Positions 27,822-37,702 of a stretch of 64,000 nt of DNA are shown here, piece after piece. The notes under the pieces are model-generated. The model had not been told where the DNA came from. It made no database searches and was given only the letters and a program-made list of their open reading frames with translations. This stretch comes from Ferruginibacter sp. (GTDB lineage Bacteria > Bacteroidota > Bacteroidia > Chitinophagales > Chitinophagaceae), in the NCBI GenBank assembly GCA_019638525.1, contig JAHBTO010000002.1, positions 496,001 to 560,000 on the forward strand, written 5' to 3'. Numbering within the stretch: the first letter of the stretch is position 1; the number at the start of each line of letters is the position of its first letter. The position numbers were made by a program, and so were the translations under genes.

Positions 27822-28832
27822 ATGAAAAAAAATATCTTTCAAATAATGGCAGTACTGCTGCTAAACTTGTTTAGCATTGAAATAGCTGCACAAACAATAA
27901 AGATGCTTAACAGCAGCAGCAAAGTATCGCTGCGTGGGTTAAGTGTTGTTAGCGATAATGTGGTTTGGGTAAGTGGTAGTGGCGGCACTGTTGGCCGTAG
28001 TATTGATGCTGGTGAAAGTTGGGAATGGACTACCGTAAAAGGATTTGAGAAAACTGATTTCAGGGATATTGAAGCCTTTGACAAAAATACTGCCATCATT
28101 ATGGGTATTGCATCGCCTGCCTATATTTTAAAAACCACCGATGGCGGCCAAAACTGGAAGGTAGTATATGAAAATAAAGATAGCGCTATGTTTATGGATG
28201 CTATGGAATTTTGGAACGAACAAAGTGGTATTGTTATTGGAGACCCCATTGGCGATAAAATTTTTATTGCCCGAACTTTTGATGGTGGAGAAACATGGAG
28301 AGGGATACCCGAAACAAATATTCCAACGGCAGAAAAAGGAGAAGCATTTTTTGCAAGCAGCGGAACCAATGTTAGAAAACTTAGTAAAAGCGAGGCTGTA
28401 ATAGTTAGTGGAGGGCTACGCAGCCGGCTTTTTATGAGAGATAAAAAAATTGACTTACCTATTATACAGGGTAAAGAAACCACGGGTGCTAATTCAATTG
28501 CAGTAAAAAACAAAAATTGTATGATAATTGTTGGCGGCGATTTTAATGCAAAAAATGACACTACAAAAAATTGTGTAATTACTTTAGATGCCGGTAAAAC
28601 TTTTACTGAACCCATTATTGGGCCACACGGTTATAGAAGCTGTGTAGAATATCTTGGAAAGAAAAACTGGATTAGCTGCGGATTGAACGGTGTTGATTAT
28701 AGCAGCGATGAAGGACAACACTGGCAATGGATAAGTAATGAGAGTTTTCATGCAGTACGCAAGGCTAAAAAGGGCAAGGCGGTTTATTTTTCTGGTGGTG
28801 GTGGAAGGATTGGGAAATTAATTTTGAATTAA
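27822..28832 (+). CDS. Ycf48-like exported beta-propeller protein
   Basis: The 336-residue product has a signal peptide (MKKNIFQIMAVLLLNLFSIE, to about AAQ). A propeller with Asp-box-like blades follows: SIDAGESWEWTT, TTDGGQNWKVVY, TFDGGETWRGIP, TLDAGKTFTEP and SSDEGQHWQWIS. This is the pattern of Ycf48/photosystem-II-assembly-factor-like proteins and sialidase-type propellers in non-photosynthetic bacteria. The role is probably a binding scaffold in the periplasm. It lies in an operon with the PrsW-type protease. Confidence 0.85.
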   Translation: MKKNIFQIMAVLLLNLFSIEIAAQTIKMLNSSSKVSLRGLSVVSDNVVWVSGSGGTVGRSIDAGESWEWTTVKGFEKTDFRDIEAFDKNTAIIMGIASPAYILKTTDGGQNWKVVYENKDSAMFMDAMEFWNEQSGIVIGDPIGDKIFIARTFDGGETWRGIPETNIPTAEKGEAFFASSGTNVRKLSKSEAVIVSGGLRSRLFMRDKKIDLPIIQGKETTGANSIAVKNKNCMIIVGGDFNAKNDTTKNCVITLDAGKTFTEPIIGPHGYRSCVEYLGKKNWISCGLNGVDYSSDEGQHWQWISNESFHAVRKAKKGKAVYFSGGGGRIGKLILN

Positions 28833-28936
28833 GGATGGTTAATTGTGAATTAGGAATTTTGATTGATGGAATAAAAAACTTGCATTTATACCAAAGTATA
28901 AACACCGTAAGATATTTAGAAATGGTTAAAAAAAAA

Positions 28937-29206
28937 CTAACTACGCTTTCTGCCAAAAATTATATTGATGATAGCCAGTAACACTACAGCACCAATGGCG
29001 GCTGTTATTAAATAATTAAGCCAACCTGTACCGGTATTAATATGTACACCTAATTTAGGTAATAACCAGTAACCAATAAAACCGCCAACAATACCAACAA
29101 CAATATTGCCTATAAGGCCAAGTCCGCCTCCCTGGAAAACCAAGCCGCCAAGCCAGCCGGCCACTGCCCCTAAAACAAGAACGATAATGATTGATGATGC
29201 ATCCAT
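28937..29206 (-). CDS. GlsB/YeaQ/YmgE family membrane protein
   Basis: The 89-residue protein is a glycine-rich membrane protein with the Transglycosylase-associated (GlsB/YeaQ/YmgE) pattern. It shows GAVAGWLGGLVFQGGGLGLI then GNIVVGIVGGFIGYWLLPKL, then a third hydrophobic helix and a basic tail (GRKRS). Family members are stress-induced small membrane proteins of unclear mechanism. It is a single gene between the Ycf48-like gene and smc. Confidence 0.9.
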   Translation of the reverse strand: MDASSIIIVLVLGAVAGWLGGLVFQGGGLGLIGNIVVGIVGGFIGYWLLPKLGVHINTGTGWLNYLITAAIGAVVLLAIINIIFGRKRS

Positions 29207-29276
29207 GATTTTAGTTTTTTGATTTTAGTAATAAAGCCCTGTATATTTTTACCTGGCAAAATAAATATACAAATAA

Positions 29277-29303
29277 AAAACCTGATTGTAGAAACCAGGT
29301 TTT
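29277..29303 (-). terminator. Terminator after smc
   Basis: AAAACCTG pairs with CAGGTTTT over 8 bp, with an 11-base loop, about 20 bp past the smc stop. In the minus direction a TTTTTTATTTG run follows. Confidence 0.75.
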
Positions 29304-29323
29304 AAAAAAAATATTTGATATGA

Positions 29324-32300
29324 TTAATTAAGGCTTCTAAAATCAACCGGCACCAGTTTACTTACACCTGCTTCCTGCATAGTAACCCCATAAATTACAT
29401 CTACCGCACTCATGGTCATTTTATTGTGGGTAACAATGATGAACTGGCTGTTTTCGCTGAACTTTTTAATCATTTGCGTAAACTTGCCAACGTTTGCATC
29501 ATCAAGCGGAGCATCCACCTCATCTAAAATACAGAATGGTGCAGGCTTAATTAAATAAATGGCAAACAGCAATGCTGTAGCAGTTAACGTTTTTTCGCCA
29601 CCGCTTAACTGGCCAATTGATGAAGGACGTTTGCCTTTTGGTTTGGCTATGATGTCAATATTGGTTTCGGCCAGGTTTTCTGGGTCAACCATTATCATAT
29701 CGGCCATATCATCTTCTGTAAACAAGGCTTTAAATACTTTCTGAAAATTATCCCTCACTTTATTGAAGGTATCCAAAAACTGCTGGTTGGCGGTAGCTTC
29801 CACTTCCTGTATGGTTAGCATCAGGCTTTCTCTTGCAGTTACAAGATCGTTCTTTTGCTCCAGTATAAAATCATACCGTTTTTTCATTTCGGTATAGGCT
29901 TCTATGGCAGTAGGATTAATCTCTCCAATATTTTCAAGGCGCTTACGCTGTTTTTCATTTTTTTCTTTCAGTTCTTCAAGCGGTGTGTCGGTTGTTCTTG
30001 GTTCATCAATAATCACATCCAAATCAACTTTAAACTCTACGTTCAACCGCTCCTTCATACCGGCAAGTTGCAGTTTAAGATCGGTAAGTTTATCTTTTAT
30101 TTCTGTAAGTAGTGTATCAATCCCTTCTTTTGATTTGTGTTTGCTTTTTAGTTCGCTTTCTTTTTCGGTAAGTGAATTACGCAGGTTGTAATATAATTGG
30201 TCAGCCTCATTTAAAGCTCTTTCTTCTTTTTCTTTATTTTGAAGCATGGCAATCACTAATGCTTCAAGTTCTTTCAACTGTTGTGCTGTTTCTGCAATAC
30301 TTGATGTAGCTTCTGCAAGCTGTGTATTACTATTTTCAACCTGGGCTTTTAAATCGTTTAGTTGGTTTGTTTTAAATTCAAATTCCTGTTTTAAAGAAAC
30401 CACTTTACTTTGTTGCTTTGTAAACTGCAGGTTAGTTTCGTTAAAGGTATGTGTGGCTTTATTATAATCTTCTTCGGCAGATGCATAATCACCTTCTATC
30501 AACTGCATCTTTTGCGTAAGCTCATTTATCTGTGTATTATAATTGTTTAGCATTTCCCTGGTACTGGCAATTTCGCTGTGGTTGTTTTCCAGTTGCTTTT
30601 CAAGGTCGGCAATTTTTGCAGTGCTGGTTTCTTCTAAATGAGTAAGGTTTTCAATTTTGTTTTGTAATGAAAAAACAAGGTTGGTAAGGTTATTAATATC
30701 CTGTTGCAGTTGTTTCATGGCATCTTCTTTCAACTGCTCATTATACGCTATTACATCGTTGTGATGACTTTGAATAGCTGTTTTTAAATTATTAACCACT
30801 ACTTCCTGTGTAGTAATCTCTTCAATTAATTTTTCAAGGTTTTTTGCCCGACCAATCTTTTTTCCTTCAAACAAACCAACACTGCCACCGGTTAAAGAAT
30901 ATTTTCCTTTAACGTATTTACCAGTTTTTTCTAGCACAACTGCTCCATTACTATTGTGTAATGCATCATCGTTTTCGGCAATAAAAACATTACCCAGCAA
31001 GTGTTTGGCAAGATTTAAATATTTATTGTCTATTTCCACCACACTAAGTGCGGCAATTGTGCCCTGGGGTTGGTGCTGGCTTTCAAAGTCATTAAATTTA
31101 TCCAGCAAAAAGAAATTGGCTTTCCCTTTTTTATTATCATCCAGCAAATGAATAGCCTGTAAGCCTTCTTCTAAATTATTTACTACATAATAATTAAGGT
31201 AAGGCTCCAATACATTTTCAACGGCAGCCCGGTATTCTTCCTTTACATAAATTATATCGCTCAGTAATGGTGCTGTATGGTTCCAGGCAGGGTTGTTGTG
31301 TAAAAACTTAACGCTCTCGGGATAACCATCCATCGAGTCGATAAGGCTTTTCAAAAGGTCGTGCTCATTTCTCCTGCTGTCTAAAGTGCGGCTTTCTTTT
31401 GCCAACTCATTTCGCAGGCCTTCCATTTTATTCTGCGATTGCAGAATCTGTTCTTTGGTAAACTCATGATGATCCTGCAATTGTTGCAGTTCTGCTTTTT
31501 TTTGTTCCAGTTCTGCTTCCCTGGTAGCTTTTTCGGGCTGCAGTTGCTGCAACTGGTTTTGTCTTTGTACTTTTTCTTCTTGTATTTGGGTTACAGTTCG
31601 TTGTAAATTTTGTATAGAAGTATCGGCCACCGCAACTTTCTTTTCGGCCTCAAACTGGTTTCGTTGTATTTGTTGGTTTTGCTTACGCAGTTCATCAATA
31701 AGGCTTCGTTTATCGTCAAATACTTTTCGTTTTTCTTCTACTTCGTTTTTAAGATTGTTTAGTTTGGCTTCAAACTCCTGCAATTGTAATTCATCATCAT
31801 TAATCTGGTTTCCCGTAAACTCTATACTTTCGTGAAGGCCTTTTAACTGGCTGCCGGCTTTTTGTATAAAATCATTCAGCCCGGCCTCTCTTTCTTTTAA
31901 ATATTGAAGGCGCTGCCCACTTAAACTCTTTTCATTTTCTTTACTACGCACTGCATCAAGCATTTCGTTAAAAGCATGCTGCATATTTTGCAGGGCTTTT
32001 TCTTTTTCAATTAAACCAAGTTTTTCCTGCTCAAGCAATGCTTCTTCTTTAGCAATGGCAGTTTCCAACTCAATACGTTTATCAACTTCGTTTTTTTGCT
32101 GTTCATTCAGTTCGTGATAAGTAATATTAAAACCTTCCAGCGCCGCTTTGGCCAGCTCGATACTTACTTCTTTGTATTCTTTTTTTATCTCAAAATATTT
32201 CTCGGCTTTTTTTGCCTGGCTCTCTAAGCTTTTTAGTTGGTTGTTGATTTCAAAAAGAAGGTCTTCAATACGGGCAAGGTCCTGCTCGGCAGCATCCAAC

Positions 32301-32839
32301 TTAAGCTTGGCTTCTTTTTTACGGGTTTTGTAGATGGAGATACCGGCTGCCTGTTCAAGCATTTTACGGCGGCTGAAATCTTTGTCTTTGATGATATCAT
32401 CTACCATACCTAATTCAATAATGGCATAGCTGTCGTTACTAACGCCTGTATCCATAAACAGGTTGTGAATATCTTTAAGGCGACAGGCTACATCATTAAG
32501 GCGGTATTCGCTTTCGCCGCTTTTATAATATTTACGGGTAACTGTTACCGTGCTAAACTCGGTGGGTAACAGGTTTTTGGTATTATCAAACGTAAGACTT
32601 ACTTCGGCAATGCCGCTTGCACTACGGGTTTTACTGCCATTAAATACAAGGCTCTCCAGGTTTTCGCTGCGCAGGTTGCTAATTTTATGCTCTCCAATCA
32701 CCCATCGTATGCTATCTACAATGTTGCTTTTACCACAGCCATTGGGGCCTATTACCCCGGTAATGCCTTCATCAAAATTAAGTACGGTTTTATCGGCAAA
32801 ACTTTTAAATCCTTTAATTTCTAAACTCTTTAAACGCAC
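29324..32839 (-). CDS. smc: Chromosome segregation protein SMC
   Basis: The 1171-residue ATPase starts with GTG and reads MRLKSLEIKGFKSFADKT. Visible domains are the N-terminal head with Walker A GPNGCGKSNI (about 32-41), a long coiled coil, and a hinge near 510-660 (DSMDGYPESVKFL ... GGSVGLFEGKK). A second coiled coil follows, then the C-terminal head with signature LSGGEKTLTATALL and Walker B PFCILDEVDAPLDDAN. It entraps and organises chromosomal DNA together with ScpA and ScpB, which are not in the window. It is a complete, normal-length protein. Confidence 0.97.
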   Translation of the reverse strand: MRLKSLEIKGFKSFADKTVLNFDEGITGVIGPNGCGKSNIVDSIRWVIGEHKISNLRSENLESLVFNGSKTRSASGIAEVSLTFDNTKNLLPTEFSTVTVTRKYYKSGESEYRLNDVACRLKDIHNLFMDTGVSNDSYAIIELGMVDDIIKDKDFSRRKMLEQAAGISIYKTRKKEAKLKLDAAEQDLARIEDLLFEINNQLKSLESQAKKAEKYFEIKKEYKEVSIELAKAALEGFNITYHELNEQQKNEVDKRIELETAIAKEEALLEQEKLGLIEKEKALQNMQHAFNEMLDAVRSKENEKSLSGQRLQYLKEREAGLNDFIQKAGSQLKGLHESIEFTGNQINDDELQLQEFEAKLNNLKNEVEEKRKVFDDKRSLIDELRKQNQQIQRNQFEAEKKVAVADTSIQNLQRTVTQIQEEKVQRQNQLQQLQPEKATREAELEQKKAELQQLQDHHEFTKEQILQSQNKMEGLRNELAKESRTLDSRRNEHDLLKSLIDSMDGYPESVKFLHNNPAWNHTAPLLSDIIYVKEEYRAAVENVLEPYLNYYVVNNLEEGLQAIHLLDDNKKGKANFFLLDKFNDFESQHQPQGTIAALSVVEIDNKYLNLAKHLLGNVFIAENDDALHNSNGAVVLEKTGKYVKGKYSLTGGSVGLFEGKKIGRAKNLEKLIEEITTQEVVVNNLKTAIQSHHNDVIAYNEQLKEDAMKQLQQDINNLTNLVFSLQNKIENLTHLEETSTAKIADLEKQLENNHSEIASTREMLNNYNTQINELTQKMQLIEGDYASAEEDYNKATHTFNETNLQFTKQQSKVVSLKQEFEFKTNQLNDLKAQVENSNTQLAEATSSIAETAQQLKELEALVIAMLQNKEKEERALNEADQLYYNLRNSLTEKESELKSKHKSKEGIDTLLTEIKDKLTDLKLQLAGMKERLNVEFKVDLDVIIDEPRTTDTPLEELKEKNEKQRKRLENIGEINPTAIEAYTEMKKRYDFILEQKNDLVTARESLMLTIQEVEATANQQFLDTFNKVRDNFQKVFKALFTEDDMADMIMVDPENLAETNIDIIAKPKGKRPSSIGQLSGGEKTLTATALLFAIYLIKPAPFCILDEVDAPLDDANVGKFTQMIKKFSENSQFIIVTHNKMTMSAVDVIYGVTMQEAGVSKLVPVDFRSLN

Positions 32840-33006
32840 GGTTTTCTATATTTTATGTAAGACGGCAAATATAAACTAATGAAGCTTTAGAAAATTGTGA
32901 ATTTTTACAGCAAAAATGCTTAGTTATTCACAGTTGTAATTTTGTTTGTTACAGGTTAATTGCATTATTGATAAATAATATTATTTTTAATATTAAACAT
33001 TTTGCT

Positions 33007-33498
33007 ATGCTGAATAAAATAATTATAACAGCTTTTGTTATTGTTAGTATTGCATCCTGTAAAGGAAAAGATGCCTTTAATTACAGCCAGGATTTTGTGA
33101 AAAAAGAAAAAAGCCTGATACCTGCCATAACCGAAACTGAACAAAATGTAAAGCGGTATATGGATAAGGAACAATACGACAGTATTGCTATAGCGGGCGA
33201 AAAAATGGAAGTATTGGTTAATAGTAAAATAAAAGAAGTAAGAGACGAACCTGCACCCTCAGTTAAAGAAGGCGAAAATTTTAAAGAAGCCTGTGTACGT
33301 TATTTTGAATTTATAAAAAGCATGTACACCGGTTATAAAAATTATGGTAAAGCAACCACTAAAGAACAAAGGAGTGCAGAAATGGAAAAGCTGTTAGAAA
33401 TAACTAGCAAAAAGAAAGATGCCATCAATGCCATTCAGCAGGCACAGCAAAAATATGCCGATGCTAATGGTTTTAGGTTAGAGAATAGTAAAAATTAG
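33007..33498 (+). CDS. Hypothetical lipoprotein, 163 aa
   Basis: From the ATG at 33007 the product begins MLNKIIITAFVIVSIASCKG, a lipoprotein signal (lipobox IASC, Cys18). The mature part is mostly alpha-helical and highly charged (ETEQNVKRYMDKEQ, KEQRSAEMEKLLEITSKKKD, IQQAQQKYADANGF), as in helical-hairpin periplasmic lipoproteins. The frame is open 13 codons further upstream, but the signal sequence fixes the start. A TAATTTTG promoter-like element sits near 32937. No family is recognised with certainty. Confidence 0.75.
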   Translation: MLNKIIITAFVIVSIASCKGKDAFNYSQDFVKKEKSLIPAITETEQNVKRYMDKEQYDSIAIAGEKMEVLVNSKIKEVRDEPAPSVKEGENFKEACVRYFEFIKSMYTGYKNYGKATTKEQRSAEMEKLLEITSKKKDAINAIQQAQQKYADANGFRLENSKN

Positions 33499-33598
33499 TA
33501 TCCCCTTCTACTAAATTTTTATAGTTAAAATTTTTACAAACTTAAAATAGAATATTGTATTTACGAACATATTCGTATTTTGTAGAAAAAATAGCACT

Positions 33599-34444
33599 AT
33601 GAAAAAAATAATTACACTTGTTTTATTATTACCAGCTTTGGCCAGCTATGCACAACCAAAAATTATTACCCAGGCTATTGTAAACACCAAAACAACAGTT
33701 GTAGTACCCGAAGGTGAAGAAGACCAAACCAGGACATTTACTACGGAAGACGGGCAAGAGAGAGTTGTGCGATTTAATATAGGTAATGGCGAAACCAAAT
33801 CTGTTACTACGCTTAAAAATGATAAGGTAAAAACATTTACAGAAAATGAATCTAGCCGTACAACATTAATAAGAGACAATGCTAAAAAAACTTCAACCAC
33901 TATTTTAGAAATGATGGGTAAAAAAACCGGGTTTATTGCCACTGATGAAGAGCAGGCACAGGCGGCAAAACGTATTGACAGTATGATGCAAAGCAGGAAT
34001 GATCAAGGAAATTTTAGACAAAGATCTACTCCTGTTTTTTCAACTGAATATATAGATGAAACTAAAAAGATAGCCGGTTATACATGTAAAAAGGCATTGG
34101 TTATTGGTACTAACGATAATAAAACTGATACCACTATAGTTTGGTATTGCCCCGATTTTAAATTACAAAATATAACAAGTACCGGCGGCATTGCAAGTGG
34201 CTTTGCAGGAATGGTAGCCGTTGCCCGGCCAAATGGAATGGAAAACCTGGATGGGTTTCCGATGCAATACGAAAAAAATTTAAGCCGTGGCAGAAAAATG
34301 ACTGTACAGGTTACCAAACTTGTTATTGATAAAGATGTAGCCGATAAAGAATTTGAAATTCCAAAAGATATTGTATTAAAAACTTTAAAAGAAATGGAAA
34401 ATAGCGGCAGCCCCGGAAATATTAGGATTGTTGTAGGAGGATGA
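33599..34444 (+). CDS. GLPGLI/DUF4412-type exported protein
   Basis: The 281-residue protein has a signal peptide (MKKIITLVLLLPALASYAQ) and the segment DETKKIAGYTCKKALVIGTN, TTIVWYCPDF and DGFPMQYEKN. This order (IAGYxCKKA, then W-Y/T-x-D, then GFP-x-x-Y) is shared by Bacteroidota GLPGLI and DUF4412 proteins, which are periplasmic or outer-membrane associated and of unknown function. It follows the helical lipoprotein gene by 100 bp and may be read with it. The protein ends in a glycine-rich IRIVVGG. Confidence 0.75.
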   Translation: MKKIITLVLLLPALASYAQPKIITQAIVNTKTTVVVPEGEEDQTRTFTTEDGQERVVRFNIGNGETKSVTTLKNDKVKTFTENESSRTTLIRDNAKKTSTTILEMMGKKTGFIATDEEQAQAAKRIDSMMQSRNDQGNFRQRSTPVFSTEYIDETKKIAGYTCKKALVIGTNDNKTDTTIVWYCPDFKLQNITSTGGIASGFAGMVAVARPNGMENLDGFPMQYEKNLSRGRKMTVQVTKLVIDKDVADKEFEIPKDIVLKTLKEMENSGSPGNIRIVVGG

Positions 34445-34479
34445 TATGTGTTTTATTAGAATAATAGAATTTTATAATT

Positions 34480-34710
34480 TCACTTAATTAGTTTCCTGAT
34501 TCCTAAAATTATATAGATGAGGCCGATAGATGAAAACAAAATTGTTACGCCTGTTTTTCCTAAATAGCGCAGCAGCCAGTTCATATCCTGTACCCTTGAT
34601 GAATCTGAATTAGGATAGATAACATGAGCTACAAAGTAAACGTATAACCCTGCAGCAATAAGTATTAAACCAATAACCAAATAAAATATCGCTGTCCAGG
34701 TATTTTTCAT
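34480..34710 (-). CDS. Small two-helix membrane protein, 76 aa
   Basis: The product has two hydrophobic helices, IFYLVIGLILIAAGLYVYFV and VTILFSSIGLIYIILGIRKL. They are separated by a polar loop with YPNSDSSRVQDMNWLLRYLG, and the C-terminus is basic. No family is recognised. It converges on the GLPGLI-type gene and lies downstream of the serine hydrolase start region on the opposite side, without clear operon partners. Confidence 0.6.
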   Translation of the reverse strand: MKNTWTAIFYLVIGLILIAAGLYVYFVAHVIYPNSDSSRVQDMNWLLRYLGKTGVTILFSSIGLIYIILGIRKLIK

Positions 34711-34786
34711 TAGCTAAAAATAAGGAAAGATGTTTTAAGAAGATGTTGGCTTTACAGTTTATAATTGTAATGTTTAGGTTGGTGAG

Positions 34787-35944
34787 TTAAGTACCCATGC
34801 GATTATTACCGGTAATAAAAAATGCATCAGTTTTGTCTAACAATCTTTCATCTTTCATACCCGACCTGTTAAACATTATAATACTTCCAACACCCAATTG
34901 GGGATAAACTCGAAGTTCAACATAGTAGCCTCCACCACCTCCTGCATGGCAGAAGTATTTATTTCCTTTTAAGGTTCCGGTAAACCAGGATAGTGACATA
35001 CCTGTTTTTCTATCATTCACAGTAGTTTCAGTAAACAGTAAGTTTTTATAATAATCGTTAATAAGTATCGAATTGTTTGGTAATAGTGCCTGTGCATATT
35101 TAATCAAACCGGAAGCTGATCCAAACATGCCACCATAAGCTATACCGTTGTTATAGAAATATTTAAAGGGTTTCCACTTCCCTTCTTTCTTCCCCATGAA
35201 CTTTTCTTTGTTAATAAGTAACCCAAATATTGCATTAGTTAGCGACCACCACTTGTGGTATCCTATAGCATGTGATGTTGGTTCAATCTGAAAACTCAAT
35301 TCTGTTGAAGCAATACCACTTGGTTTGATAATATTTTCCGTTACATAATTTTCAAAAGTTGTTCCTGATACACGTTCAATAAGCTGTCCCAGTAAAACAT
35401 ATCCTAGATTACTATACTTTAAACCAGTATTAGGGTCAAAACAAAGCTTCGGGTTTGTACTGAATATTTTAGCAAAAAATTGGTCACGACTAAATGTATC
35501 ATGTTCAATATCCAGGTGAATCCATTTTAATGGCAGCGGATTTGGTATACCTGATGTATGACTCAGTAATTGTTTCACGGTAATTTCTCTTGAATATGGA
35601 AATTCCGGTAGATATAAACTTACAGGCTTGCTTAGTTCTATCTTTCCCAGTTGTGCCAGTTGGAGCACAGCCAAAGCAGTAAATGTTTTTGTTACAGAAA
35701 ACAAATGATACATAGTAGTTTCATTAACCGGCTCATTATATTTAATATTCTTTAATCCATATTTCATTTCATAGATAATACTATTTGTATCAAAAAATGC
35801 GTAATTAACAGAAGGTGTTTGATGATTTTCAACCTGATCCTTTAAGAAACTGTTTATATTTTTCATGTTGTAAGATTTAATATTGATAAGGGTTAATATT
35901 GATATTACCATTATAGTAAAAGCAAAAAAGAATAATGATTTCAT
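34787..35944 (-). CDS. Class C beta-lactamase-like serine hydrolase, membrane-anchored
   Basis: The 385-residue protein begins with an uncleaved-looking hydrophobic anchor (MKSLFFFAFTIMVISILTLI) and carries the penicillin-binding fold motifs. These are SVTK at 83-86 (nucleophile Ser83), YSN at 177-179, and HAGGGGGY near 340 in place of KTG. Family members are beta-lactamases, D,D-peptidases and esterases; motifs cannot tell them apart. A Crp/Fnr regulator gene lies 127 bp upstream on the same strand. This suggests the pair could be one unit controlled by that regulator (inference). Confidence 0.85.
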   Translation of the reverse strand: MKSLFFFAFTIMVISILTLINIKSYNMKNINSFLKDQVENHQTPSVNYAFFDTNSIIYEMKYGLKNIKYNEPVNETTMYHLFSVTKTFTALAVLQLAQLGKIELSKPVSLYLPEFPYSREITVKQLLSHTSGIPNPLPLKWIHLDIEHDTFSRDQFFAKIFSTNPKLCFDPNTGLKYSNLGYVLLGQLIERVSGTTFENYVTENIIKPSGIASTELSFQIEPTSHAIGYHKWWSLTNAIFGLLINKEKFMGKKEGKWKPFKYFYNNGIAYGGMFGSASGLIKYAQALLPNNSILINDYYKNLLFTETTVNDRKTGMSLSWFTGTLKGNKYFCHAGGGGGYYVELRVYPQLGVGSIIMFNRSGMKDERLLDKTDAFFITGNNRMGT

Positions 35945-36071
35945 AAATGCAAATGATTTTTTACAATTTTTAGAATGGTTAACTATAAGGCAAAGAAACT
36001 AAGAAGAAATCTCAAACCGATTATCAATTGATAAGAAGTGTATTATCAAATGATAATAAATAATTGTGGGT

Positions 36072-36662
36072 TTATTTTTTAACTAACTCGTTTCGTAAAC
36101 GACTAAATGAAACAGGTGTAATTCCCAGAAAGGAAGCAATAATGGTGTGAGGAATAATATTCTCTAAAAGGGGGTAATTTTTTCTGAAATAGATTAACCT
36201 TTCCTTTGCATTGTGGGAACGGAAAAGCACTTCGAAATTTAAGTTTCTTATAAACTCCTTTTCAACAACTGCTCTACCAAACATTTTTATTGGTAGATTT
36301 TGGTCACTTATTTCCCTGAATATACCTGCCGGAATTTTTAAATAATGACATTCGGTTAAAGCTTGTAAAGAAAATATACTCTTATCATTTGTAGTTCTGG
36401 TAAAATGTGGAGTAATAACTATTTCATTTTGATAAATACCAGTTGTAACAGTTTGCATATCCGTATCAACATTAAAACGGTGTGAAACTCCTATTAACTG
36501 AAAATATTCAAATGCATTGATTTTTTTTTCATGAAAAATAATATCATCTTTTCTTACAACCTCTATACTGCCATTATTGAATATCAACTCAGCATCAGTT
36601 TGTCCCAATGGCGAATAAGTATTCAATATTCTATTAAGGATTATAATGTAGTCATTATGCAA
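36072..36662 (-). CDS. Crp/Fnr family transcriptional regulator
   Basis: The 196-residue product has an N-terminal cyclic-nucleotide-binding-like beta-roll (about 20-120, with VVRKDDIIFHEKKINAFEYF). A helical linker with RSHNAKERLIYFRKNYPLLE follows, then a C-terminal helix-turn-helix (IIPHTIIASFLGITPVSFSR). That is the typical short Bacteroidota Crp/Fnr-like form. No Fe-S cysteines for oxygen sensing and no full cAMP pocket signature are visible. The apparent start is TTG at 36662, since the nearest ATG is out of frame and a stop lies a few codons upstream. Confidence 0.85.
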   Translation of the reverse strand: MHNDYIIILNRILNTYSPLGQTDAELIFNNGSIEVVRKDDIIFHEKKINAFEYFQLIGVSHRFNVDTDMQTVTTGIYQNEIVITPHFTRTTNDKSIFSLQALTECHYLKIPAGIFREISDQNLPIKMFGRAVVEKEFIRNLNFEVLFRSHNAKERLIYFRKNYPLLENIIPHTIIASFLGITPVSFSRLRNELVKK

Positions 36663-36999
36663 AACCGCTAACTGATTTTAAATTGAATAATAGCTAAATT
36701 AATGAACTGTATTTAAATTAGAAAAGAATATGATAAATTGGATTACTACTTACTTCATAGCAACTTATCTCCCTGGGTTTTGTGTGCAAGCAGAAACGTT
36801 GCGTCAATATAACAAATAAAATATAATGGATAAACTGGCACTACGTACCGGCTATTAAACAGGGCTTTCGGAGAGTTGTTCCTGAAGAAAAAATCAATAC
36901 CCATGGATACTATCTGCACCAATAACAAAGAAAAGGAATGTAACTGGCTGTAATTTCTCCGAATTTTCCGATTCATAGGAAATGAATTATTTTTATTGC
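36663..36999. other. Intergenic region of 337 bp with a segment shared with 46.85 kb
   Basis: No gene is supported. The minus-strand frame at 36755-37054 lacks family features. The part 36831-36881 matches 46851-46903 imperfectly (both contain ACAGGGCTT after CCGGCTAT). The rest should hold promoters for the divergent regulator and secreted protein genes. Confidence 0.5.
36831..36881. repeat. Dispersed imperfect repeat, copy near 36.8 kb
   Basis: The segment starts TAAACTGGCACTACG and continues CCGGCTATTAAACAGGGCTT. Its counterpart at 46851-46903 reads TAAACTGCCACAAC and CCGGCTATCACACAGGGCTT. Both lie between genes of the accessory region. The origin is unknown. Confidence 0.5.
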
Positions 37000-37506
37000 A
37001 TGAAAAAGATTCTGATATGGCTCCTGTTATTTTTTTCATGTGCTGCGTATTCACAAAAAAAGCCTCTGCCTACTAATTGTTCCGATCTACAACAAAAGCT
37101 GGCGCAGATAAAAAAATCTTTTAACAACCTACAGCAATTTAAAAAAGAATTATTGCCAGGCAGTACATATAAATATGCCACCACAATTACTCTCTGTAAT
37201 GAAACAGGTGAATTGGAGTTATATGAAGATGGTGGCGGAGCAGTAATGATTTTTAAATTCACCGGACAAAAATTCACTGATAATGATGGAAAACTGACGG
37301 CTGCTTTCGTGGCTAAATTCCGAAAATCTGTAAAAGCAATATTTGGCAACAGCTATGAAGAAACCTATGGTAAAGATGAAGATGAATTGTGGGGCGCATA
37401 TGAATATTACGAATACAGACCCTATTCAGCATCTTACCCTTTTATACGTATTGATTTCCCGTTTGCTGATGATCTTATCTGGATAAGTTTTGAGTATGAA
37501 AAATGA
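37000..37506 (+). CDS. Secreted protein, 168 aa, of unknown function
   Basis: From the ATG at 37000 the product begins MKKILIWLLLFFSCAAYSQK, a signal peptide probably cleaved after Ser or Gln near 19. A helical region with two cysteines (LPTNCSDLQQKLAQIKKSFN) precedes a beta-rich, acidic domain ending FPFADDLIWISFEYEK. An upstream in-frame ATG (36982) would add six residues without signal character, so the later start is preferred. No family is recognised. Its neighbour on the far side is a serine hydrolase on the opposite strand. Confidence 0.65.
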   Translation: MKKILIWLLLFFSCAAYSQKKPLPTNCSDLQQKLAQIKKSFNNLQQFKKELLPGSTYKYATTITLCNETGELELYEDGGGAVMIFKFTGQKFTDNDGKLTAAFVAKFRKSVKAIFGNSYEETYGKDEDELWGAYEYYEYRPYSASYPFIRIDFPFADDLIWISFEYEK

Positions 37507-37702
37507 GTACCCTTGGTTTTGTGAGTGCAGGAAAGTTTCATGAATGTAGTAATCATTGATTATATCAATGGCAATTGATAAAGAAAGGAGAATATTAAAG
37601 TAAAACTGATGCAAAACCCCAGGAAAATTACACCGGCCCCGGGGTTGATGTTGCTGGTAAAAAGAAATTCAATTCTTCATTCGATTAATTAACAGGTACA
37701 GG

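Noticed and set aside
36755..37054. 99-aa minus-strand frame between the Crp/Fnr gene and the secreted protein gene
   Set aside because: No signal, membrane or family features. It overlaps the signal-peptide region of the plus-strand gene at 37000, which is the better supported gene.
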